DNA from: Diplonema papillatum
Taxonomy: Eukaryota > Euglenozoa > Diplonemea > Diplonemida > Diplonemidae
DNA length: 64,000 bases
Reading direction: 5' to 3'
NCBI GenBank assembly: GCA_030068145.1
Contig: JAPJBO010000342.1
Location: 155,450 to 219,449, forward strand
The translations under genes and the position numbers were made by a program. Shown here one piece after another: positions 44,199 through 54,046 of the stretch. The first letter of the stretch is position 1. Each line of letters opens with the position of its first letter. The notes under the pieces are model-generated. The model was not told the DNA's origin. It searched no databases and worked only from the letters and a program-made list of their open reading frames with translations.

Positions 44199-44869
44199 GG
44201 TAATCACGGATTGGAAACGATCGTTTACGAGAATTCGTGATTTTGGCCTGAAAAAACGATCGTGAAAAATACTCGACGTTGCTGCTTCGACTCCGAATGG
44301 AAGGGAGGAAATATAGAGGTAAGGGGCAAATACAATACAAACACAATCGGATTTGTTCTGCGCTTACACCACCGTGTGTTGCTTTCTCACTCAGGACTTT
44401 GACCTGTTGTGTTTGTGTGATTTGTCGTGTCGGGGTAGACCCGCATGACCTCACGTCCGTTCAACACGTGGTTCGGTAAGTACAGCCTTGGGTTCCCTTC
44501 TGTTCTTTGTCGGGCAGCATCGTCGAGCATTTCCTTTCAAGCTGGCGCTTATGTAAAACAAAAACGATCGTTTTTTTTCCATAGGGGTTTGCTTCGGTGT
44601 GTCGAGTGACGAGTAGTTCGGGTAAGGTTTTGTGTATCACATTATTTCCACGACAGCGCTGTGGCACTGGAACGAGCAGACCGTCGAGGGTAGGCATCAG
44701 ATTTGTCTTTGAAGGAGCCCCTATCTCGCAACTCGTCGGGACGGTTCATCGGAGTTCGCCGGAGTCGAAGCATTGCCTTAGATGAAGGAGTCAAAACTCA
44801 AGTTCCTGGGGGGGGTTGAATACAGGAGGTACCTTGAATACAAGAGGTACCTTGCCCAAGAGGCATTTT

Positions 44870-45190
44870 GGAAATCTGGAAAAAGGTTGGATTTTTCTTG
44901 GTCCGCAAAACGGACCTTTTCGACGATTTTCTGAGGAAGAGAACCGTGAAAAATAGACCCGGGGACCAAAGAATATGTGCGTGGTTCGTGGGTCTTTACC
45001 AGATGCGGGGCACCGGGCGTGGAACCCACAGATTTTCAATGGAAAGGACCGGAATAGACCCACTGGTTGGTGACATTTCTTTGCTGGCCCAGATAGCAGA
45101 CCTTTTTCGGCAAATGTGCTCGCGTTCAGCTCCGATGAAGAGAACCGTGAAAAATAGACCCGGGGACCACAAATTACGTGCGTCTTCCAA
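44870..45190 (+). repeat. Dispersed repeat family, two tandem copies
   Basis: GAAGAGAACCGTGAAAAATA followed by GACCCGGGGACCA occurs at about 44935 and again at about 45138. Copies at 37392 and 38418 (inverted) belong to the same family. Confidence 0.7.
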
Positions 45191-45271
45191 GAAGAAGGGG
45201 GTTCCCGCGGGTTCCGGGTTTGCGGTGCTTTTTTCTATTCCTTTTTCGGGAAAATTGCAGGATCAGCACGC

Positions 45272-45299
45272 CGAATACAAGAGGTACCTCTTGTATTCG
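45272..45299. repeat. Perfect 28-bp palindrome
   Basis: CGAATACAAGAGGT followed by its exact reverse complement, with no loop. Half-site sequence also occurs twice at about 44816-44850 (GAATACAGGAGGTACC and GAATACAAGAGGTACC). Confidence 0.9.
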
Positions 45300-45948
45300 C
45301 CCCCCCCCAGTAGTCATGAAGAAGTACATAACGGACGAGCTGGACAAGAAGCTGGAAATAGCAGAAACTTGTTGGCTTGGTCAAGAGTTGCCACAAGCCG
45401 CCACAGCACAGGAGCGCGGCCGAGGGCATCCGGCGGGAGAAGCCACAGCTGGGAAGCGCAACTGCAGCTAGTGTTCGAGGATGAGTCCACAAATAAGTAG
45501 AAAAAGGCACTTCGATGAGCAGCAAAGCTTCAGTCTACGCCGCCAGCCTCAGAGTTGAGTTGGAAAGGATACATGTCGATAATCCTTGAGTGGGCTAGAA
45601 AGCGCACGATTGCGGAAAAGGACGAGAAAAAGAGCATGTGACTCACCATCCCTGCGAACAGCCTTTTTGAGGAGCGCAACACTTGACCTTTTTGCAGTTT
45701 CTGAGGATGAGAATTCCGCAGGCGACGTCAACAGCATCGTGCAAAAGAGGGAGAAGGCGTCGGCCGCAGCTGCGGTGGTGACGATAAAACGTCAACATCA
45801 GAGATTGCTGACATTGTTTAGCACGAAAGGCCATGAAACAGCTGAATCTGGCCGCCGAAGTCAATTTTGCACAAGAAATAGACGCGCCAAACATTGGTTG
45901 GTTCATAATTACAGCAGGAAAATTTGAGAAAACGATATATTTTGCCGA

Positions 45949-46047
45949 GGTGTCGGTTTTAGTCCCGAGGGAGGCCCGGGGGGCGGAGCGAGTGGCGAGG
46001 GGTTGCAAACCCCCCCGAGGGCCTCCCGAGGGACTAAAACCGACACC
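45949..46047. repeat. Long hairpin, ~29-bp arms
   Basis: GGTGTCGGTTTTAGTCCC, three unpaired bases and GGAGGCCC pair with the mirror sequence ending ACTAAAACCGACACC. G- and C-rich inner runs extend the stem. The loop is about 25-35 bases. Confidence 0.85.
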
Positions 46048-46619
46048 GAGGCAAAATTGGCGGAAATTATTGCCGAATAAATGATTTTATTGGGAAAACT
46101 AAATTCCCGAGGATGGAAAGAAAACCATACTGCTTTGCAGTTATGTTGGTGTCTAGCAGAACGTTGCGTAGCAAATGTGCACGGCAGAACGTTGTGTAAG
46201 ACGTTGAGCATATTGCTTTGCAGTTACGTTGGTGTTTAGCAGAACGTTGCGTAGTGTCTGAGACATTGCGTAGCAGAACGTTGTGTAGGAGTGGAGTTGT
46301 TGTAAGCAACTGGGGGAGTCCCGGCAGGTTGACGTTGTAGTTCACAACATACGATGCTGCTTGCATGGGCGCTTGCATGAAGGACTGCACAGGTGCTGTC
46401 GTGCTGGGTAGGACTGTTGGATGAGCGCTGCGGACAAGTGCTGCGGTTTTCTTTCTGCGAGGTCTTGATATGGATCAGAAAGGATGAATTAGACTCAAAA
46501 CGAGCTCAAAACACGCGATTTCACTCACCACAGGGAGAAAAAAAAATTTGCGAGGGGTCTCCCCTACAGATTTCTGCCTACAACCTTATTCTGCGCCGCC
46601 AGCTATTTTCAGTGGGAAA

Positions 46620-47025
46620 AATAAACGAATTTATTTCCCTAGGGACAATAAATTTCATTTATTTGTTTCGACTGAAAATAGCTGGCGGCGCAAAATAAAT
46701 TCCGAGATCGGAAAAAATATATTCGTTTATTTGTCCGGCCTGTGTAAACACAACGGAATCCTGTCAAAAAATAATAAGCATTTATTTGTTTCGACTGAAA
46801 ATAGCTGGTGGCGCAAAATAAATTCCGAGATCGGAAAAAAATAAATTCGTTTATTTGTCCGGCCTGTGTAAACACAACGGAATCCTGTCAAAAAATAAAC
46901 GAAATTTATCGTCACGCTCCGCAAGCCATTTCCACCAGAGGGAATTTATTTTTCCCAATAAACGAAATTTATCGTCACGCTCCTCAAGCCATTTCCACCA
47001 GAGGGAATTTATTTTTCCCAATAAA
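46620..47025. repeat. Two tandem duplications (about 125 bp and 62 bp units)
   Basis: The unit with GTTTCGACTGAAAATAGCTG and CGGCCTGTGTAAACACAACG occurs twice (about 46660-46775 and 46786-46900). AAACGAAATTTATCGTCACG with CATTTCCACCAGAGGGAATT occurs twice (about 46902-47025). Confidence 0.85.
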
Positions 47026-47203
47026 AAACGATGATATTTCACTTTCGAAAATGATCGTTTTATATGACTATCGTTTCCAATCCGTGGGTAATTGAGTCAA
47101 TTCTGAGTACATGAACGTGGAATGGCATCTGCAGGTAAGTTCTCGGGCACCAACGCAACAGCAGCTGCGTATCTTGCATTATAGTCATTTGGCCAAACAC
47201 AAT

Positions 47204-48055
47204 TCACTCCGGAATTTTACCAGAAACCCAGAAAACAGCAGCACTGACGACCAGCGCTCGACTTATAAGTGCTGAAACAGCTTGACGGATTGATGAAACT
47301 ACCCATACCGGCAACATTTCTTGAGGCTCGACGACTTTGAACTCCATGGCAAAGAGGCAGAAATGCTTGAAAGCCGTGTTCAGGTGCGCCTCCTCTTCCA
47401 ACCTTCGTATGTGGATGAAGTGCGAGAAATAGATGTGAGCATAGACACGAAACAGACGGCGCATAATGTTGCAGACGATGTTGAAGAAGTCCTTTGGATA
47501 CGGGTTCGTCTCTTCTGTAGGAAAGGTCGCCTCATCGTTGATCTGCTTCTCTATCCAACACATTAAAAGCTCTACGTATAATGGTGCGGACACTTTAGCT
47601 GCCTTCTTATAAGCGTCGCCATCCCGCCAACGATACTCGTACCGCTTCCCCGACGACATCACGGGGCACCTCTGTACCGTACAAAACTGTAGTGAGTTCG
47701 TTGGAATACCAATGATTAAAGTAGTTACTATAGCGGGCACAGTTGGGTTCTGGCACTGAAACGAGTGAGAACGTCGAATGCATACCTCAGTTATTGAGCC
47801 GTAGAGAACGTTTGTAATGTTGTAAAGGTCGACAGTGTGTACCGAAAGCCAGTGGAATGGCTCTACATCTGGCGGCAATTTCACTGCCTTTATGAGGTCC
47901 CCGCTTCGGACAAGGCTTTTAGCAAACTGAAGGAGATTGTATCGCGTTGTTCCTTTCCGAAAGTCCTTCTGAGGTCGAAAGGTCCGAAACTGCTGCTCAT
48001 TGTGGCTCGGCACTTTCTCATCCCCATGACTCTCATCGTCAGGGGGTGCACTCAT
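47204..48055 (-). CDS. mob1: MOB1/phocein-family kinase activator
   Basis: Start ATG at 48053-48055; exon 1 is 48055-47786 (90 codons), intron 47785-47687 (99 bp, GTATGC...ACTACAG), exon 2 from 47686. It matches MOB1 throughout: NTVDxxN-like HTVDLYNITNVLYGSITE, CPVMSSGKRYEYRW, SAPLYVELLMCWIEKQ, RLFRVYAHIYFSHF and EEEAHLNTAFKHF. I took the acceptor giving ITE-FCTVQRCPVM because it restores the zinc ligands C92 and C97, which pair with H174 and H179. MOB1 binds and activates NDR/LATS kinases in mitotic exit and cytokinesis. The 3' end is uncertain: after EMLP a GTATGG could be a donor (exon 2 ending 47309), or the frame reads through 34 more residues to 47204. No ACAG acceptor is seen before the adjacent transposon. 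Confidence 0.9.
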   Translation of the reverse strand: MSAPPDDESHGDEKVPSHNEQQFRTFRPQKDFRKGTTRYNLLQFAKSLVRSGDLIKAVKLPPDVEPFHWLSVHTVDLYNITNVLYGSITEVCIRRSHSFQCQNPTVPAIVTTLIIGIPTNSLQFCTVQRCPVMSSGKRYEYRWRDGDAYKKAAKVSAPLYVELLMCWIEKQINDEATFPTEETNPYPKDFFNIVCNIMRRLFRVYAHIYFSHFIHIRRLEEEAHLNTAFKHFCLFAMEFKVVEPQEMLPVWVVSSIRQAVSALISRALVVSAAVFWVSGKIPE

Positions 48056-48337
48056 AGTATTCTGCTTTCGACCTAGGTGATGGATATTGGGCACCGTTGC
48101 TGACCAGACAATCAGCAGACTTGAATTGAGCAGAAGGGAAAACGGGAAAACAAATTGTTTATGCACGTGCATGCAACGAGTAAGTGCACTGAGCGGCAAG
48201 AAGTATCAGGGCCGGAGGAAGGGATACAATGACCTTTCAGTCGCACAGGACAACAGATAGAGAGTGCACCGAACGGGCACGCATGTTTCGGCAATGAGCT
48301 GGAGTGTATTGGTTGCCTGGGAATACCATGCGCACCT

Positions 48338-49327
48338 TCATCGGACGTGCAATATCTCCAAATGGCTTTCCGGTAGAACTAACACGACACCCACGGTAAA
48401 CAAACTGGGCAGTGCAACCTTTGCAGAAGCAGTCCACATGCCATCGCGCGAAACAAGCAGGTCGTTGTGGGTCAGCATTAAAACGTTTGTTGGCAAGTCA
48501 ACAACTAGGGTAACCTCTGTGAGTGTCCCGTCTGGAGAGGGCAGGGTAACTCGTGCCGCTGCTTCATTGCCAGCATATAAAACAAGTGAATTCTTTAGGG
48601 CTTTTGAGAATACACCCTTGCCAGCAAAATACTTGAAAGAGACAACAGTTTCACCATCTTTGATTGGCAAGGACAGGTCAGCAGAAGCTCGCAATGGTAT
48701 TGTGCTGGTGTTTCGAGCAAGATACTGATGGGAAGCGATGTCTAGAACATTTTCTTCCTTTCCAACAAGTTTTCGTCGTCGGGGAGGGATCCAAATGGGT
48801 GTTCCAGTGTCCGGAAGAGACGTTGGTCGGTGCTTTGAAGATGACAGCTCGTGATTCATCTGGGTCAACTCGGTAGTTCTGTGCTGCACCGTCATCCCAC
48901 GGGCATCGTCAAAGTGCCGCCGAGCCACTTCGATTGTTTCCGCTTCGTGGGTCAGGTGTTGCTTTAGATCAGCCAAACGTGTTTTTTCCTCCAGCGCGGC
49001 ATTTACCATTTCATGACTTGCTCGCCATTGTGTATCGACAATTGTTTGTCGGGCGTCCAAGGCATCTTGGGTATCCTTCAACCATCGTCCTGTATGTTCA
49101 AGTTGCTGTTCACGTTTAGCAAGGCGCTCTTCCTGAGATTTGACTGCTGCCTCACGAGCATCTAACTCTCTTCGGAGGGAATCGAGTGCCTCTCTCTCAA
49201 GGCGGTGTTTTTCTTGAGTTTGTTCAAACGCAATTTCTTGCTTATTTTCTTCCTCGGTTGCGCGTTGCAGTTCACGTTCAATGCCTTCAACGGCGGCAAA
49301 CAGCTGGGCTCTCAATTTATTCATCAT
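48338..49327 (-). CDS. Coiled-coil protein, function unknown
   Basis: 329 residues from tandem ATGs at 49327/49324. Residues ~1-165 are an acidic/basic heptad-rich coiled coil (EKHRLEREALDSLRRELDAR, VKSQEERLAKREQQLEHTGR). After a basic hinge (PPRRRKLVGKEE, ~180) the C-terminal ~140 residues look like a compact beta-rich domain (VTLVVDLPTNVLMLTHNDLL) that I do not recognise. There is no TM or signal peptide. It lies 282 bp upstream of MOB1 on the same strand, so the two may share a transcription unit if the organism uses polycistrons; that is inference. Confidence 0.7.
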   Translation of the reverse strand: MMNKLRAQLFAAVEGIERELQRATEEENKQEIAFEQTQEKHRLEREALDSLRRELDAREAAVKSQEERLAKREQQLEHTGRWLKDTQDALDARQTIVDTQWRASHEMVNAALEEKTRLADLKQHLTHEAETIEVARRHFDDARGMTVQHRTTELTQMNHELSSSKHRPTSLPDTGTPIWIPPRRRKLVGKEENVLDIASHQYLARNTSTIPLRASADLSLPIKDGETVVSFKYFAGKGVFSKALKNSLVLYAGNEAAARVTLPSPDGTLTEVTLVVDLPTNVLMLTHNDLLVSRDGMWTASAKVALPSLFTVGVVLVLPESHLEILHVR

Positions 49328-49769
49328 ATTTGTTTCCCGGAACTCTTTTAGAGGGGGGAAAGGGTGGGGCGAGAGCGGAAGTTGATCTGTGGTAGTGTAT
49401 CAGTTTGAAGACACTGGAAATTTCACTCGAGTAATAGACGTGAACAGCCCTGCTAGCCTTGTAAGGGTAATCTGCAATAGTCGCTTTGATGTGATCGCTG
49501 AGTGTGTTTGGCACTTCTCCGCTCGCTTCGGTTCCGTTTTTGTAGGCTACCCTTCGCTCTTTCATGCCGTCCACCCCGTCTTCTGCTGCTTCGATAAGTA
49601 TAAGCCACTAAATATCATCTGTAATGCGCTGTTCTACCAAACGGACCTCGGCTCCTTCCTTGGCCGGACTCGTGACACTACGAGATCCTCGATTGTGCTC
49701 CCTAACTGGATTGCTAGCTCGGTGGGAAGAGCTAGCCGGCGTGTGGGAACGGGCGAATGTAGCCGCCTT

Positions 49770-50101
49770 GGCGGCGGTTGCGGCCGGGCCGAGCAGACAG
49801 GCTGCATGCGCGACCACCGTTAGCTACGACCGGTGTGGGCCCGATCGCGCCATTCACGCGGTCCATGGGATTGTCCCAATGGCTCCTATCCCAATGGTTC
49901 TTTGCCAGCAAGGAAGAACGCAGATTGGAACGGTCTCTTGGCGGCGGTTGCGGGCCGGGCCGGCGCGACCGCGAGCAGACAGACTGCATGCGCGACCCCC
50001 GTTAGCTATGACCGGCTGGTGGGCACGAGCTTCCGCTGCCGTGGGCCCGATCGCGCCATTCACGCGGTCCATGGGATTGTCCCAATGGCTCCTATCCCAA
50101 C
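49770..50101 (+). repeat. Two ~160-bp direct repeats
   Basis: GGCGGCGGTTGCGG at 49770 and 49940 each start a unit containing GACTGCATGCGCGACC-like sequence and CGCGGTCCATGGGATTGTCC. Copy 2 has extra bases (GCTGGTGGGCACGAGC). No gene is implied. Confidence 0.85.
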
Positions 50102-50148
50102 CCCTTCTTTCGCTGGCCAGACGCGCGGAAGCGCAGCTGGTGACCAAC

Positions 50149-50213
50149 TGAAGTTGGGACCCCACACACTGAAATCAAATGCTCCTAGCAGACGAAATTT
50201 GAGTGTTGCAAAC
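50149..50213 (+). repeat. Solitary fragment of the 365-bp satellite
   Basis: AACTGAAGTTGGGACCCCAC followed by ACACTGAAATCAAATGCTCC and a GTGTTGCAAACGAA-like end matches part of the right-end satellite unit, ~9.5 kb from the array. Confidence 0.8.
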
Positions 50214-52261
50214 GAAATTGTAACACCTGAAACTGGGACCATCATGGATATGCCGATATATCGATATGGTCAGATATCGATCGGTCAAAAAAAAAACTTC
50301 TATTTCTGGACGGCACTTTTCCTGTGGCAAGATTTTTCTGTCACCTCCGGCTTCATCCTTCGATATCACAAGGCATTCCCACGACCGTTCTTTTGCCGCC
50401 TGGCCGACGTTCATCCCCTGCACTGGATGCGGTAGAAGTCAAGGAAGAAGTGCCACAGAACAACCCACAGGTTGACATACCAGCCGTATCTGCACCAGTT
50501 GCACCTGCACCGGGTCCGACCAATGCTGAGTGCACTGAGACAACAGAAACTAGTCCACACCAGCCAGGAGGAGCGGCGCTTCAGCCGTCCTCTTCACAGC
50601 GCCAGCAAAGCAAAGCGCACCCACAGGGTGGCAGAGTGTGCTGGTTCACAAAACACTACACCAAACCGCGGCCTTGAGAACCATTGATCAGCCTCTTTTC
50701 CGTTTTAACAGCTCTTCTTTCTTGTTTTCACTCTCTTTTTTTGCTTGTTGGCAACATTTACATTCTACAGTACTGTTTCCACACTTCTTCTCACTTGGTG
50801 TGCTGCTGTTACACTCACAGCGGGTGGATAGGCTCACTTCCATAAAACTTTAACTCGCCGCTGAAAAATCAAAAGTTAATTTTATCTCAGGGCTTACGCT
50901 CCGTTTTCGGTCTCAGAGAAAATACGTGTGGTCCACATGTGGATGTGTAAAGTTCGGGGGGAAAAAAAACCTTTCCCTATGTGCGGCGGGCAAAAAAATA
51001 GCGCCACTACGGACTTGGCTGTGCAACACTTGGCGGCCTTGGTCGTTGGTGGCACTCCTCGGCCGACCGAAAGCAAGACTTTTCTGAGCGGCTTTGGCAG
51101 ATCGTGGTGTGACCTTGCGACAATGACTTCTGTGGCTTGAGCGCCAAGCCCCAAGGTGCGCCAAGACTTGATGCTTTAGTTTGGGAAACGGTAGCCACTT
51201 GACCCTGGCAGTACCACCGAACACGTGAAGCTTGGCTCCCGTGTAGCAGGCTTTCCCTGGTACCGTGGTCGTGGATGTCTCTGCATTGGGTGAGGTGCGG
51301 TCAAACAGGGGGGGTGTGGTGACACGGGAAGCGGAAGATGGGACAAGAGGAAGGGCAGCGGGTGGTGGATGAGGTTCAGAGGCGACGGCCGAGTATCGGG
51401 ACTCAGCAACCGCGAGACATACGCAATGAGGAGCGCGATGAGGCTGACGAGTATTGTGCAGACGCCGATTCACCCGGCACTTGAGATGCACGTCAACCTG
51501 ACGTCTCTCCGAGGCGGGAACATGGCCGGTCTCAACAAAAGCCGTAAATGGCGAGCCAGCAGGCTTGCCATTTTTGGCCGCGAGCCGGCGAAGAAGGCCG
51601 GCGACAAGGTGAGCCGTACCGCAGGCTGGGCTCCGCAAAGCTGCAACACCGAATGGCAGTTTTCATTCTCAGACGTATTACCCGTCGGGATGGGAGCGCA
51701 AGCAGGCCCAATGGAAGCACGAAGGCAGGAGAGACGAACTGCGCAGAATGAGCGCAAGACGAGCACCAAGGGCAGACCAGGACGTTGGGACCGTGCAAAG
51801 TCGAAGAAGGAAAGCGAAGCAACATCACCTCATCCGACCGCACACAATTCTATGCAGCTTTAGGATCGGGATGGACCGTATAGTGTGGTACTCATTGCGA
51901 ATGACTCCCTAATGCAACAAGACATGGGGCAGCATCGCTTGGGGTAGCATCGTGATTTCGCGTCGCCCCTGCTGGATCACGACAGGTGAGTGGTGACACC
52001 TCCCCCGGGCAGGTGGGCCTGTGACCTTTGAGATCCCTGGAGTCCGGCATGTGTGCCGTTACGGGATACATGTCGGCGTCCTACTCGTGAGGGACCAAGG
52101 TAGGCACTCTCACACCTCAAACACAGGGCAAACCACCAACACAACGAGACGTTCTATCAACGCGTCGAGTGTCTGAGTGGTGAAGTAGCTCATCCGAGTG
52201 TCTGATGAACCCCCTTCGATTCGATGGTCGGCTTAGCTGACACGCCACCACCTGCCTGGAG
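50214..52261. other. Region without supportable gene; possible downstream retroelement remains
   Basis: Lies downstream of the RT remnant on the minus strand, where RNase H and the 3' end would be expected. I find no RNase H motif. Frames of 160-240 codons at 50913-51863 overlap on both strands and show no domain. Confidence 0.35.
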
Positions 52262-53563
52262 TCACCTGCCTGAGTCTTCTCCTTTCGGTCGAGCGGGCCT
52301 TTCCTGGGCCCCGTGTCGGACTGACTGGATCACCGGTGAGCCCTTCCTGGGCCCCTGTCCAACGCTGGACTTCCCTGCATGTGGAGCTGCTGCAAGAGTA
52401 TGCATGATCTCCGGGGAGCAGGAATGCCCCATGGGCAGTCGCGTCAGCTCGAACCACTCTCCAGCATCTGTCACAAACCTGAACAAATGCCGTGACTCCG
52501 CGGGAATTTCTATCGCATAGAACCCCGTCCGGAAATCCCGTGCACTTCCGCACTCATTCAACACTGCCGGCAGGTAGCTCGACACATGTCCTAAGGGTAC
52601 TTCAGCCTTGTATCCCGCTTGCTCTGCTAGCTCGTTCGCTTGTTTTGTCCACAGGATAAAGCGCTGTCTCAACCCTGTTGGCTTTTCCTCTATCAGTGTA
52701 AAGGGTACATTTTGCAGCGGGCCAGGGCCCTTGGCCGGACATGCTACACCACAACTCACGAGTTCGTTTGCGTGTTTTAGCTGGAACCTGCTTTCTTTCT
52801 GGAGGGTCGCTTCCCCTTCTTGTGGGATAGACGGAAAAAACGTCGTTTTCCAGACTTTATCAAACCGTACTCTCTTTGAAAAACGCAACCTTGCGCGCAA
52901 CTTTTCAACTTTCATAGGTTTCACCGAGGCCACATGCAATGGAGCCTTCCGCTCGTCTTCTGTCTTTGGTATCCTCGAGCTGTGGGCTCGTCTTGTTATT
53001 GAGTGCACGATTTTCACTTTATTCAAAGGAATTGTGTCACTTCTTGTGTTCGCAACGCCCGGGCTAGACTTACCGGATCGCCTCCGTACCTGATCGTGAC
53101 TTGTGGCAGTCCCACCATCGTTGCATGTTTTGCCAAACGGGCGAGTAACTCTTCGGGAATCCTGGCCCCGGCTGCCACCTTCTTGAAAAGATGTGTTAGT
53201 GCTCCTCTCTTCACACTGTGAGCAGAGAACTCCTGCATAACAGGGTTCTCTTTCCATTTCCTTGTTACTTCCTCTGTTCCGAGCGCTGTCAGCCTTGTGA
53301 AAGGAGCCAGTTTCTCGTACAACTCCGCTATTTCTTTTGTCAAGTCGCCGACTGAAAGGATTCGCCCTTCTTCCCTTGGGGTTTGTGTGCCAATCCACAA
53401 TTACTTCTTGGCGGGTTACCACCAGAAACTGGTCGGACAATAGGTCGGCCGTTTCTCCCCACCTGGAAGCTGTTTTCCATGCAAGAAGTGCGGCAAACCT
53501 CCATCTGAGGTTGTTAGGAAATTTTTGACACCCAAAAGTTTCAACCCAAAATTTTCGACCCAA
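52262..53563 (-). pseudogene. Degraded retroelement: tyrosine recombinase followed by reverse transcriptase
   Basis: Upstream part: ALLAWKTASRWGETADLLSD gives the first catalytic Arg block of a tyrosine recombinase; after a frameshift at ~53390 the frame 53400-53023 gives TQTPREEGR, SAHSVKRGALTHLF (HxxR), RLAKHAT and TIRYGGD with the nucleophile Tyr. Downstream, in the frame ending at 52262, is an RT fragment: DFRTGFYAIEIP (motif A with Asp), GEWFELTRLPMGHSCSPEIM (motif B). The YxDD block, RNase H and any gag are missing. YR before RT is, as I recall, the order in trypanosomatid VIPER and TATE elements; DIRS elements have YR after RT. Truncated at both ends and frameshifted. Confidence 0.7.
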
Positions 53564-53672
53564 ATTTCAACATTTTGCAACCCAAATTTTAGAACCAAGA
53601 TTTTTGACCCAAAATTTTCAACCAAAATTTCAACCCAAAATTTTGACCAAATTTTTTGGACCTTGGCATTAC
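53520..53672. repeat. AT-rich minisatellite related to those at 14.7 and 39.2 kb
   Basis: CCCAAAATTTTCGACCC-type units, similar in sequence and length to the arrays inside the two MULE-like elements but without their other parts. Confidence 0.75.
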
Positions 53673-53681
53673 CCATTACCT

Positions 53682-53727
53682 ATACTTAACATTGAGCCGT
53701 GATTTTGGGTGGTTCAATGTTAAGTAT
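53682..53727. repeat. 17-bp inverted repeat (hairpin)
   Basis: ATACTTAACATTGAGCC at 53682-53698 pairs with GGTTCAATGTTAAGTAT at 53711-53727 with one mismatch; the loop is 12 bases. Confidence 0.85.
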
Positions 53728-53869
53728 TATGCAGGGTCAAAACCTTGTGTCTTTTTGAAAATGGCAAAAAAAAAAATTCTGGAAAAAAATGGGTTTTTTG
53801 AATTTTAAAAGTTTGGAACAAACTCTGCAGTAATTTTTGAGGAAGTTGAGCAAATTTTTTTCTCTCACT

Positions 53870-54046
53870 CTGAGAAGTTTTTTTCACTGGCAGTGGGCAA
53901 AAAACCAATTTTACCCACTGTGTTTTTTTCACTAGTGAAAAAAAAAATTTTTTTTTCACTAAAAAAACACCCAGTTTTTTTTTCACTAGTGAAAAAAAAA
54001 CTTTTTTTCTTCACTAGTGAAAAAAAAAATTTTTTTTTCACTGGTG
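53870..54046. repeat. Array of TTTTTTCACTAGTGAAAAAA palindromes
   Basis: At least four copies of a TCACTAGTGA palindrome flanked by T and A runs. The hAT element has inserted at the end of this array; its duplicated target CACTGGTG resembles the array motif CACTAGTG. Confidence 0.8.

Larger units (their letters stand above)
44205..47086. mobile_element. 2.9-kb terminal-inverted-repeat element with 6-bp TSD, non-autonomous
   Basis: CACGGATTGGAAACGAT at 44205 is perfectly inverted at 47070-47086. GGTAAT flanks both sides (44199-44204 and 47087-47092). AACGATCGTTT motifs recur near both ends. The interior holds copies of the dispersed 37.4-kb repeat, the 45272 palindrome, a long hairpin (45949-46047) and tandem arrays (46.1-47.03 kb). 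No transposase frame is seen. A complete transposon is the simplest reading, though the inner repeats may be later insertions. Confidence 0.7.
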
